Shown here: in pieces, positions 1 to 7,189 of the stretch | Position numbering within the stretch: position 1 is the stretch's first letter | How the letters are laid out: each line of letters starts with the position of its first letter | Origin: Alistipes sp. | GTDB lineage: Bacteria; Bacteroidota; Bacteroidia; Bacteroidales; Rikenellaceae | Assembly: GCA_022511345.1 (NCBI GenBank) | Contig: JAFLRR010000011.1 | Coordinates: 25,930 to 89,929, forward strand | Length of the DNA stretch: 64,000 bases | Reading direction: 5' to 3' | Notes under the pieces: model-generated | Database searches by the model: none | The model's input: the letters and a program-made list of their open reading frames with translations, nothing else | Told to the model about the DNA's origin: nothing | Position numbers and translations under genes: made by a program

Positions 1-16
1 ACAACAAAATGCCGAC

Positions 17-793
17 ATGGGCTTCGTTCCCTTCACATTCATCGATTTCATCGACATAGTGCTCGTGGCCGCCGTCATGCACTGGATCTACCGTGCCACG
101 CGCGGCACGAACGCCCCCTACATACTCTCGGGCATCATCATCATCTACCTGACATGGGTGGTGGTGCGGGCACTGAACATGGAGCTGCTGTCGACAATCC
201 TCGGCCAAATCATCAGCGTGGGATTCATCGCCCTGGTCATAGTCTTCCAGCCCGAGATCCGACGCTTCCTCGAGAAGATCGGCCGCAGCCAGAAGCGGCT
301 CAACTTCATCTCGCACCTGTTCACCTCGTCGCGCTCCGAGGACGAAACCGACCTGTCGCAAATCGTGGCCGCCTGCCGCGACATGTCGGCCTCGAAGACC
401 GGCGCGCTGATAGCGCTCAACGGCCAGAGCAACCTGCAGCTCATCATCGAGGGCGGCATAGCTCTCGACGCCACAGTCTCAGCCTCGCTGCTCAAGAACA
501 TATTCTTCAAGAACGCGCCGCTGCACGACGGAGCCGTAATCATCGAACACAACCGCATCGTCGCGGCCAAATGCATCCTGCCCGTCACGCAGTCGCAGGT
601 GCCCAAATCCTACGGCACGCGCCACCGCGCCGCCATAGGCCTGACCGAGATATCCGACGCAGTGGTGGTCATCGTCTCCGAGGAGACGGGCGCCATATCC
701 ATCGCCGGCGCCGGCAACCTCATACGCGACATCGAACCCTCGCGCCTCAGCCGCACGCTCCAGCACTTCCTGCGCAAGGCCCGGCAGTCGTAG
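17..793 (+). CDS. cdaA: Diadenylate cyclase CdaA (DisA_N domain)
   Basis: 258 aa membrane enzyme that condenses two ATP into c-di-AMP, a second messenger for osmolyte and cell-wall homeostasis. Three hydrophobic segments fill roughly residues 8-78, then comes a cytosolic DisA_N domain. The two catalytic signatures are present: DGA at 171-173 (in LHDGAVII) and RHR at 202-204 (in TRHRAAIG). The length is normal for the family. The ATG lies only 17 bases from the window edge, so an upstream partner (often folP in Bacteroidota, from general knowledge) cannot be seen. ansA follows after 46 bases on the same strand, so co-transcription is plausible. Confidence 0.95.
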   Translation: MGFVPFTFIDFIDIVLVAAVMHWIYRATRGTNAPYILSGIIIIYLTWVVVRALNMELLSTILGQIISVGFIALVIVFQPEIRRFLEKIGRSQKRLNFISHLFTSSRSEDETDLSQIVAACRDMSASKTGALIALNGQSNLQLIIEGGIALDATVSASLLKNIFFKNAPLHDGAVIIEHNRIVAAKCILPVTQSQVPKSYGTRHRAAIGLTEISDAVVVIVSEETGAISIAGAGNLIRDIEPSRLSRTLQHFLRKARQS

Positions 794-839
794 CCGGCAG
801 CACGGACCGCACCCGAAAAGCATTTTAGCACACCACGAT

Positions 840-1862
840 ATGAAACCTTCGGTACTGTTAATATATACGGGAGGAACCATCGGCATGAAGACCGATGCGG
901 CCACCGGCGTTCTGGTGCCCTTCGACTTCAGCGGCATATACGAGGAGTTCCCCTCGCTGCGGCGCCTGAACGTCGACATCGACGTGCTCACCCTGCGGCC
1001 CGTCGACTCGTCGAACATCACCCCCGACGACTGGACGCGCCTGGCCCGCATCATCGCCGAGCGCTACGACCGCCACGACGGCTTCGTCGTACTCCACGGC
1101 ACCGACACCATGTCCTACTCGGCCTCGGCCCTGAGCTTCATGCTGCAGAACCTCTCCAAGCCCGTGGTCTTCACCGGGAGCCAGATACCCATAGGCGTGC
1201 TGCGCACCGACGGCCGCGAGAACCTCATCACGGCCATCGAGATAGCCGGCGCCAAGCGCCCCGACGGCTCGCCCGAGGTGCCCGAGACCTCGCTCTACTT
1301 CCAGAACCGCCTCTTCCGCGCCAACCGCACCACCAAACGCAGCGCCGAGGAGCTCAACGCCTTCCGCTCCTACAACTACCCTCCGCTGGCCGAGGTGGGC
1401 GTCAGCATAGCATACAACCGCGCAGCCATAGCCCCCGCAGGCAATGGAGCCCCCGAGATATTCACCGACATGAGCGACCGCGTGGCCATCGTCAAGCTCT
1501 TCCCCGGCATGCCCCGCCGCTCGCTGACGACCATGCTCACGCAGCCCGGCATCGACGGCATAATACTCGAGACCTACGGCGCCGGCAACGCCCCCACCGA
1601 GGAGTGGTTCACGGGCGCCGTGCGCGATGCGGTCGATGCGGGCCGCATAATACTCAACGTCACGCAGTGCCTCGACGGATGCGTATCGATGAACATCTAC
1701 GAGACAGGCCTGGCGCTCCAGCGTGCGGGCGTGCTCTGCGGCTACGACATAACCACCGAGGCCGCCGTGGCCAAGATGATGTACGTGCTGGGGCGGGAGT
1801 CGTCGCGCCAGGGACGCATCGAACTTCTCAAACGGCCCATTTGCGGAGAATTTACTATCTGA
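840..1862 (+). CDS. ansA: Type I L-asparaginase
   Basis: 340 aa cytoplasmic-type L-asparaginase, hydrolysing L-asparagine to aspartate and ammonia. Both family threonine motifs are visible: YTGGTIG with the nucleophile Thr13, and HGTDTM at 86-91 with Thr88/Asp89. No signal peptide is present, which favours the type I (cytosolic) enzyme over the periplasmic type II. It is the last gene before a new promoter at 1865-1895, so it probably ends the cdaA transcript. No convincing hairpin terminator follows. Confidence 0.93.
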   Translation: MKPSVLLIYTGGTIGMKTDAATGVLVPFDFSGIYEEFPSLRRLNVDIDVLTLRPVDSSNITPDDWTRLARIIAERYDRHDGFVVLHGTDTMSYSASALSFMLQNLSKPVVFTGSQIPIGVLRTDGRENLITAIEIAGAKRPDGSPEVPETSLYFQNRLFRANRTTKRSAEELNAFRSYNYPPLAEVGVSIAYNRAAIAPAGNGAPEIFTDMSDRVAIVKLFPGMPRRSLTTMLTQPGIDGIILETYGAGNAPTEEWFTGAVRDAVDAGRIILNVTQCLDGCVSMNIYETGLALQRAGVLCGYDITTEAAVAKMMYVLGRESSRQGRIELLKRPICGEFTI

Positions 1863-1864
1863 CG

Positions 1865-1895
1865 TTGCGAAAATCGAATTTTTTCTCTATATTTG
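1865..1895 (+). promoter_or_regulatory. Bacteroidota-type promoter for the exbB operon
   Basis: TTG at 1865-1867, 20 bases, then TATATTTG at 1888-1895, a full match to the Bacteroidota -33/-7 consensus (TTTG-N19-21-TAnnTTTG). It starts three bases after the ansA stop codon. Transcription should begin near 1902, giving a leader of about 290 bases before exbB. Confidence 0.7.
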
Positions 1896-2189
1896 GCTTT
1901 GAAAAAGGCTGAAAAAAGATTGCCGCAGCGGCAAAAACCGAAGCTGCACAGTTACAAACGATTGACTGTCAGCAGTTTCTGTTTTCAACGCCGACGGGCG
2001 GCAGTCGCAGGTTCGGAGCGGTGCTCCGCGCCGTTTCGGTCGTAAGAGAGTAAAAACGCAACTGAAGACGAAGAAAAAAACATATTTTTTTCACCCGCTG
2101 CCACAGGACCGGGCGACCGGGCGGGCGGCGACAAAAGCTGAAACGAAACCAAAAACAATTTACTAATCAAAATTTTAATTTTACACACT
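1896..2189 (+). other. Long untranslated leader of the exbB operon
   Basis: This stretch has no gene I can support. It lies between a strong promoter and exbB. It contains short self-complementary GC-rich patches (around 2010-2040 and 2095-2135) and a run of A and T just before the start codon, a common translation-start context in Bacteroidota. I do not recognise a known riboswitch or protein-binding leader. An unusually long leader on a TonB-energising operon could be regulatory; that is inference. Confidence 0.4.
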
Positions 2190-2960
2190 ATGAAAAAACT
2201 TTTGATTCTGGCAGCAGCCGTATTCTCGCTCGGCGTTGCCAACGTGTTCGCTCAGGAGGCTGAAGAGGCTGCGGCTCCCGCAACCGAAGAGACGGCAACC
2301 GTTGTTTCGGAGACCGAAATCGCAGGCGAGTCGTTCCACCACATCCTCATGCAGAAGTTCCTCGAGGGTGGCTGGGAGTGGATGCTTCCGGTGCTTTTCT
2401 GCTTGGTAGTAGGTCTTGCAGTCGTTGTTGAGCGCATCCTCTACCTGTCGCTTTCGACCATCAACACCAAGAAGTTCATCGCATCCGTCGAGGAGGCTCT
2501 CAAGAACGGCGGCGTTGAGAAGGCTAAGGAGCTCTGCCGCGACACCAAGGGCCCCATCGCTTCGATCTACTATCAGGGTCTTTCGCGCTACGACCAGGGT
2601 CTCGACGCAGTTGAGAAGTCGGTCGTTTCCTACGGTTCGGTTCAGACCGGCCAGATGGAGTCGGGTCTGTCGTGGATCGGTCTGTTCATCGCACTGGCCC
2701 CGATGTTGGGCTTCATGGGTACCGTGGTCGGTATGATCGGTGCATTCGACGCAATCCAGGCAGCCGGCGATATCTCCCCGACGCTCGTTGCAGGCGGTAT
2801 CAAGGTCGCTCTGTTGACCACCCTTATGGGTCTTATCGTAGCCGTTATTCTCCAGATTTTCTACAACTACCTGATTTCGAAGATCGACTCGCTCGTTAAC
2901 GACATGGAGGACGCTTCGATCACGCTGGTTGACATGCTGACGGACTACAATAAGAAATAA
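2190..2960 (+). CDS. exbB: ExbB/TolQ/MotA-family proton channel
   Basis: 256 aa inner-membrane proton-channel subunit that, with ExbD, uses proton motive force to drive TonB (or Tol) work at the outer membrane. A cleavable-looking N-terminal segment (MKKLLILAAAVFSLGVANVFAQ) is followed by an acidic linker and then three membrane helices, near residues 68-85, 162-185 and 205-225. The MotA/ExbB signature around 165-190 (LGFMGTVVGMIGAF) is clear. It leads a four-gene set with a small membrane protein and two exbD genes. Codons here (many GGT, CTT, GTT) differ from the GC-ending habit of most neighbours, suggesting high expression rather than transfer. Confidence 0.93.
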   Translation: MKKLLILAAAVFSLGVANVFAQEAEEAAAPATEETATVVSETEIAGESFHHILMQKFLEGGWEWMLPVLFCLVVGLAVVVERILYLSLSTINTKKFIASVEEALKNGGVEKAKELCRDTKGPIASIYYQGLSRYDQGLDAVEKSVVSYGSVQTGQMESGLSWIGLFIALAPMLGFMGTVVGMIGAFDAIQAAGDISPTLVAGGIKVALLTTLMGLIVAVILQIFYNYLISKIDSLVNDMEDASITLVDMLTDYNKK

Positions 2961-2993
2961 TCCCGCAGGGAGTAAAAAAACAGAAAAACCACT

Positions 2994-3440
2994 ATGAAAA
3001 AAATATTGAACATATTGCTCATCGTGCTGCTCGCCATTACGGTCGTATTGTGCGCGTGGGCAATCATCGTTACCCCGCCGACGAGCAACAATCCGACGCC
3101 GGCGGAGTGCTCCGTACTGGCAACGACCCTTACGTGGGGCTACATCCTGCTGGTCGGCGCAATCGTTGCGGCACTCTTCTGCGCCGCATGGGGAATGCTC
3201 AAGAACCCCTCCGGAATCAAAAGCACGATTCTGTCTGTGGTTGTAATAATCGTGGTTGTCGTGGCATCGTACCTGCTTGCCAAGGGCAGCCCCGCACAGA
3301 TTCCCGATCTCGAGCACGGCGGCTACTTCGGCGAAGGCGAGGCTCTTCTGTCGAGCGCCAGCATCTGGGTTGCATACTTCGGCATGGCAGGCGCCATCCT
3401 GGCAGCTCTCTGGTCGGAGATCACCGGTGCATTCAAATAA
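2994..3440 (+). CDS. Small polytopic membrane protein of the exbB/exbD operon
   Basis: 148 aa, almost entirely hydrophobic, with about four predicted membrane segments (near residues 5-27, 46-68, 79-97 and 122-143). It has no domain I can name. It sits 33 bases after exbB and 15 bases before exbD, and a small membrane protein at this position is common in Bacteroidales exbB-exbD operons (general knowledge). The context suggests an accessory subunit or assembly factor of the proton channel, but this is inference. Confidence 0.75.
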   Translation: MKKILNILLIVLLAITVVLCAWAIIVTPPTSNNPTPAECSVLATTLTWGYILLVGAIVAALFCAAWGMLKNPSGIKSTILSVVVIIVVVVASYLLAKGSPAQIPDLEHGGYFGEGEALLSSASIWVAYFGMAGAILAALWSEITGAFK

Positions 3441-3455
3441 TAAACCTGTTTGACA

Positions 3456-4061
3456 ATGGCAGCTAACAAAAGAAAAGTACCGGAAGTCAACAGCAGCTCG
3501 CAGGCCGACATCGCCTTCTCGCTGTTGATATTCTTCCTCGTTGCCACCACGATGAATGTCGATACCGGTCTGGCGCGAATGCTTCCGCCCATGCCCGACG
3601 AGAGCGTCGAGCAGAAGGAGGTCGAAGTCAAGGAGCGCAACCTCTATCTGGTGTTCGTCAACGACAGCGGCTCTATCATGGCCGGCCCCGAGGGCAAGGC
3701 TGAGTTAGTGGACATCCACGACCTCACCACTCTGGCCAAAGAGTTCGTGCTCAATCCCTATGATGATCCCAACCTTCCCGAGAAGAAGGAGACGGAGATA
3801 GAACTGGGCGATGGTTCCAAGTGGGTTTACCCCGTCAGCGAAGGCGTCATCTCGCTGCAGACTGCCGAGGGTACCCCCTACCAGATCTACATCATGGTTC
3901 AGAACGAGCTGACGCGCGCTTTCAACGAAGTTCGCGACGAAGTGGCTACGAACAAGTTCGGCGGCAAGTTCGCCGAGCTGACGGAAGACCAACGCAAAGC
4001 AGTAACCAAGGCTGTACCTCTGAAAGTTTCGGAGGCTGAACCGAGAAAAACCGGAAAGTAA
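3456..4061 (+). CDS. exbD: ExbD/TolR biopolymer transport protein, first copy
   Basis: 201 aa from the ATG at 3456; an in-frame TTG at 3450 is a less likely start. It has a short cytoplasmic N-terminus with the family pattern (VNSSSQADIAFSLLIFFLV), in which the aspartate at the start of the single membrane helix would carry protons. A periplasmic domain of about 150 residues follows, longer than the 130-140 aa of a classic ExbD and rich in Glu and Lys. Its stop (TAA) shares one base with the ATG of the next gene, so the two are probably translationally coupled. Confidence 0.9.
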   Translation: MAANKRKVPEVNSSSQADIAFSLLIFFLVATTMNVDTGLARMLPPMPDESVEQKEVEVKERNLYLVFVNDSGSIMAGPEGKAELVDIHDLTTLAKEFVLNPYDDPNLPEKKETEIELGDGSKWVYPVSEGVISLQTAEGTPYQIYIMVQNELTRAFNEVRDEVATNKFGGKFAELTEDQRKAVTKAVPLKVSEAEPRKTGK

Positions 4062-4531
4062 TGGCAGTAATGAAAAAGAAGGGCAACAAGGAGTTGCCCG
4101 CAATTTCAACGGCGTCGCTTCCCGACGTTATCTACATGATTCTGTTCTTCTTCATGGTCTCGACGACCATGCGTGACCAGGAGCTCCTCGTCCGCTATCG
4201 TCTGCCGCAGGCTACCGAGGTTCAGAAACTGGAGAAGAAGTCGCTGGTGAGCTACATCCACGTTGGTCCTCCCGTAAGGGACATGCAGGCCAAGTTCGGT
4301 ACGGCACCCGTGATTCAGCTCAACGACGCTTACAGAACCGCAAGGGATATCGGTATTTTCGTGGCCGGCGAGCGCGACAAGCTCAACGAGAGCGACCGTG
4401 CGTCGATGACCATCTGCCTGAAGGCAGACGAGAATACCAAGATGGGTATGATTACGAACATCAAGCAGGAGCTTCGCCGCGCGAATGCACTGAAGATTTC
4501 GTACGGAGCCTCCAAGTCGCTGGGTTACTAA
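4061..4531 (+). CDS. exbD: ExbD/TolR biopolymer transport protein, second copy
   Basis: 156 aa second ExbD-like subunit. After a basic N-terminus the conserved proton-carrying Asp sits in the pattern STASLPDVIYMILFFFMV, followed by one membrane helix and a periplasmic domain. The ATG overlaps the preceding stop by one base (TAATG). Two different ExbD proteins in one operon suggest a heteromeric periplasmic dimer in the channel, as is usual in Bacteroidota operons of this kind. A strong bidirectional terminator follows. Confidence 0.92.
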   Translation: MAVMKKKGNKELPAISTASLPDVIYMILFFFMVSTTMRDQELLVRYRLPQATEVQKLEKKSLVSYIHVGPPVRDMQAKFGTAPVIQLNDAYRTARDIGIFVAGERDKLNESDRASMTICLKADENTKMGMITNIKQELRRANALKISYGASKSLGY

Positions 4532-4555
4532 TCCGCGACCCGCGAGGGCATAAAA

Positions 4556-4593
4556 CCGAAGGCCGGACACAGAGTCCGGCCTTCGGTTTTTTT
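4556..4593 (+). terminator. Rho-independent terminator, probably bidirectional
   Basis: A 13-bp perfect stem, CCGAAGGCCGGAC / GTCCGGCCTTCGG, closes a 5-base loop, and seven T follow at 4587-4593. The left flank has four A (4552-4555), which read as four T on the minus strand, so the hairpin can also end the convergent gene at 4646-5647. Confidence 0.92.
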
Positions 4594-4645
4594 ATTTGTC
4601 TGAATTACTGCCGGCGCGAAGTTCGAGTTTTGCGCGGCCGGCGGA

Positions 4646-5647
4646 CTACTTTGCCATATTGTCGGGCAGCGTCACGCCTATCTTGCGGCAGGCCCACTCG
4701 CGAATCATCGCCACCTCGCTCTCTGAAGCCTTGTCGAGCGAATTCATGCAGCAGAACTTCACCCCCTGCGACGAGTCTATCAGACGCAGCTTGCGGGCTA
4801 TGTAGTCTTTGGCCTTGCGGGGCTTCAGCACCACTACCCTGCCGTGCGGCGATAGCACCTTGCAACCGCCGTCGCGGCGCTCGAGGGCATAGTACAGAGC
4901 CTGCGTGTTGTACTGCTCGCTGTCGCGGAAGCGGTGGCGGATGTTGCGCACGATACTCTCGGGATGCTCCGTGTAGTATCTCTCCATCACGCTGCGGCGT
5001 ATTGCGCGGGGCGTATGTTCGATTTGCAGAAAGAGGGCCGTTTTGCCGGCCAGACGAGCTCCCTGCACCTGCGAATATTTGAATCCGAAGTGTTTGTGAC
5101 CGTTGCGGCTGGGCTGCACGGCATGCAGGAAAAATACCCACCATGCCGACTGCCAGCGGGCATAGCACACCGGACGGCCATCCTCGAGGAAGAAGTCGCC
5201 GCGCGTGACGGGCGCCGTGAACATGAAGTCGTCGTTCATGTATATGAAGTGCTCGGACAGACCCGGTATGCGCCACATCACCGCCTCGATGGCCCGTGAG
5301 TTGAACACCGGCAGATACTCCTCATATCCGCGAAATATGGTTTTGTGGTCGACAATCTCCACCGGCACGGTGCATCCCGGAAAGTTGCTTGCGATGTAGT
5401 CGCCCAGATGCGGGTCCTGGCCGTCGGTGATGATGAATATCCTGCGCACGAATGGCACGAAACGGAGCACCGAGGCCACGCAGAAATATATCTCGCCCAC
5501 CTGATGGTATCGCGTCTCGCCGGCAATGTCGTCGAAGCGTGCCTCGCGGCCCGAGTGCATGTACATGGCCCGGCGTGCACGGTGTGCGGGGTCGTCGCCG
5601 TCGACCCACGGGATTACTATGTCTATTGGAAACTCTGCGTTCATCAT
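4646..5647 (-). CDS. Stealth-family sugar-phosphate transferase
   Basis: 333 aa if started at the tandem ATG at 5647/5644; the frame is open further upstream but that part overlaps the promoter. The Stealth conserved regions are visible in order: CR1 (IDIVIPWVDGDDPAHR, near residues 8-23), CR2 (VGEIYFCVASVLRFVPFVRRIFIITDG, about 50-76, continuing to the YMNDDF region), CR3 (EHTPRAIRRSVMER) and a short C-terminal region. These enzymes move a sugar-1-phosphate from a UDP-sugar onto a surface polysaccharide or lipopolysaccharide. It stands alone with its own promoter and terminators. A second, distant family member lies at 27568-28557. Confidence 0.88.
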   Translation of the reverse strand: MMNAEFPIDIVIPWVDGDDPAHRARRAMYMHSGREARFDDIAGETRYHQVGEIYFCVASVLRFVPFVRRIFIITDGQDPHLGDYIASNFPGCTVPVEIVDHKTIFRGYEEYLPVFNSRAIEAVMWRIPGLSEHFIYMNDDFMFTAPVTRGDFFLEDGRPVCYARWQSAWWVFFLHAVQPSRNGHKHFGFKYSQVQGARLAGKTALFLQIEHTPRAIRRSVMERYYTEHPESIVRNIRHRFRDSEQYNTQALYYALERRDGGCKVLSPHGRVVVLKPRKAKDYIARKLRLIDSSQGVKFCCMNSLDKASESEVAMIREWACRKIGVTLPDNMAK

Positions 5648-5686
5648 TCTGTCGTTTGGTCCGGCTGCCGGAGCTGTAAGCAATAA

Positions 5687-5717
5687 CAAATATAGCCAAT
5701 CGGCCCGACAATACAAA
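5687..5717 (-). promoter_or_regulatory. Promoter for the Stealth gene
   Basis: On the minus strand TTTTG (complement of 5714-5717), 19 bases, then TATATTTG (5694 down to 5687). This matches the Bacteroidota consensus fully. The predicted start of transcription is about 30 bases before the ATG at 5647. Confidence 0.75.
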
Positions 5718-5742
5718 ATTCGACGGGGAAATCCCCGTCGAA
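5715..5742 (-). terminator. Terminator of the SusC/D-protease operon
   Basis: A perfect 11-bp stem, TTCGACGGGGA / TCCCCGTCGAA (5719-5742), with a two-base centre. On the minus strand it is followed by TTTTG. It lies 114 bases after the last gene of the minus-strand operon. Its T run is also the -33 element of the next promoter. Confidence 0.8.
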
Positions 5743-5855
5743 TAGCTCTCTGAACCGGCCCGGCCCGCACGCGTCAGCGGTCCCGGACCTGAATGCGAAT
5801 ATCTCCTGCCCTCAAGGCCGATGGCTGCGGCCGCCTCTATTCAGGCCGACGCCCG

Positions 5856-6350
5856 CTACTGCTCATCCTCGGCGAATGCCGCAAGTATATCCTCCGGAAT
5901 GGCGTCCGTGCGCTCGTAAACGGTCACGTCGTCGGGATTGTCCAGCGCCACCCATGTCATGCTGCCGGCCGTGAGACTCGACACCGCATAGCGATGGCTC
6001 CACTCGCCCACGCCGTGGTCGTAGTTGCCGCGGATTATGGCGCCGTACTCCTCGTCGGTGGTGATGTTGTAGTATCCCGTAACCTTGCGGGGCGAGAAGC
6101 TGTCGAGGTTCTGGTAGAGCTCGAACAGACGGTCCTTGCGCATGAGGTTAAGGTATACGTAGCAGCTCTGCTCGAGCGGTCCGCCGTTCCACACCGCCAC
6201 CCTCCAGTATCCGGCGATATTGTTGGGCGTGACGTCGAGCTGCGGCTCGACATATTCGCCCGACGATTTCTCGCAGGCGGTTATCGTCAGCAGGGCGGCA
6301 AAGGCCGCGGCGGCGAATTTCATGAATCTTTTCATATTTTCGATATTCAT
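5856..6350 (-). CDS. Small lipoprotein, last gene of the SusC/D operon
   Basis: 164 aa. The ATG at 6350 overlaps the stop of the previous gene by four bases (ATGA), supporting this start; ATG 6335 is an alternative that puts the lipoprotein signal at the very N-terminus. A hydrophobic segment ends in the lipobox LTITAC, so it should be a periplasmic or surface lipoprotein. The mature part has a beta-rich look with several Trp and Tyr residues, and some resemblance to small lipocalin-like Bacteroidales lipoproteins, but I cannot assign a family. Position suggests a role with the operon's uptake and protease proteins. Confidence 0.85.
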   Translation of the reverse strand: MNIENMKRFMKFAAAAFAALLTITACEKSSGEYVEPQLDVTPNNIAGYWRVAVWNGGPLEQSCYVYLNLMRKDRLFELYQNLDSFSPRKVTGYYNITTDEEYGAIIRGNYDHGVGEWSHRYAVSSLTAGSMTWVALDNPDDVTVYERTDAIPEDILAAFAEDEQ

Positions 6351-7159
6351 TTCTCTTCAACAATAACTTTCACGATGCTCTGCAGCACGCTCTGGCCCGT
6401 ACCCGTCAATGCGAGCGGCACGGTCATGCCGTCGCGGCCTTCGGGATAGGCTCCGTCGTCGTAGCCTACCGTTATGTCGGCCCGGCCTCCCGGCTCGATC
6501 TGCGCGGGCGTGCACGAGAAGCTCAGAAACCCTGGCAGCATTTGCTGCCGGCAGCCTATCGTCATCACCCTATCCGAGGCATTGTACACCTCGATGCTCT
6601 CCGAGCCCGACTTGCCGCGCGTGAATGTCAGCGTGTTGCGCTTGAGCAGCAGCGAGCCCATGCTGTAACGGAACTCCGTGCTGCGGTCGCTGCCCGGGGC
6701 CACGTCGGCATTGAGCGTGAGCACGGCCGTCGGCTGCGTCTCGGACAGCTGCGTGAAGACGAATACCTTGCGCATGAACCGCCCCGGGTGACCCTTGGGC
6801 CTATATGTCACGCGTATCACGCCCTCCGCTCCTGCCTCCACCGTTTTGGGCACGGCCTCGGCCGTGGCGCATCCGCAGCTCGTGCGCAGCGAGATTACCG
6901 CCAGCGGCTCGCGACCCTCGTTGCGAAAGCGGTAGTCGTAGACCGAAGGGGCGTCGTCTTCGTTTATGGAGCCCGTACCAACAGTCGTGGCCTCGAAGCG
7001 CATAGCTTCGGCACCCGGCGCAAGCTTCGGCGCGGCTATCGAGTCTAAGACCGACGGCTTCACTATCCGTATCTGCGCTCCGGCCACAAGAGTGCCCCCG
7101 GCCAGTGCTGCGGCACACGCCGCAAGCATCGCAATATATCGAAGAACCCTTCGTTTCAT
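6347..7159 (-). CDS. DUF1573 (Ig-like) exported protein
   Basis: 270 aa with a signal peptide (hydrophobic up to about residue 27). The DUF1573 core is clear: YRFRNEGREPLAV, then the conserved TSCGCATAE, with TYRPKGHPGRF following. A second Ig-like domain fills the C-terminal half (NASDRVMTIG, then CTPAQIEPGGRADITVGYD). DUF1573 proteins are periplasmic ASPM/MSP-like beta-sandwich proteins common in Bacteroidota operons, without a firm enzymatic role. It overlaps the next gene by four bases and lies 30 bases after the subtilase, so it is surely part of the same transcript. Confidence 0.88.
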   Translation of the reverse strand: MKRRVLRYIAMLAACAAALAGGTLVAGAQIRIVKPSVLDSIAAPKLAPGAEAMRFEATTVGTGSINEDDAPSVYDYRFRNEGREPLAVISLRTSCGCATAEAVPKTVEAGAEGVIRVTYRPKGHPGRFMRKVFVFTQLSETQPTAVLTLNADVAPGSDRSTEFRYSMGSLLLKRNTLTFTRGKSGSESIEVYNASDRVMTIGCRQQMLPGFLSFSCTPAQIEPGGRADITVGYDDGAYPEGRDGMTVPLALTGTGQSVLQSIVKVIVEEK

Positions 7160-7189
7160 ACTCTCATCGCACCCTGCGGCGCGACATGA

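Noticed and set aside
1896..2189. A known riboswitch in the exbB leader
   Set aside because: I could not match any known aptamer core; only weak hairpins are visible by eye.
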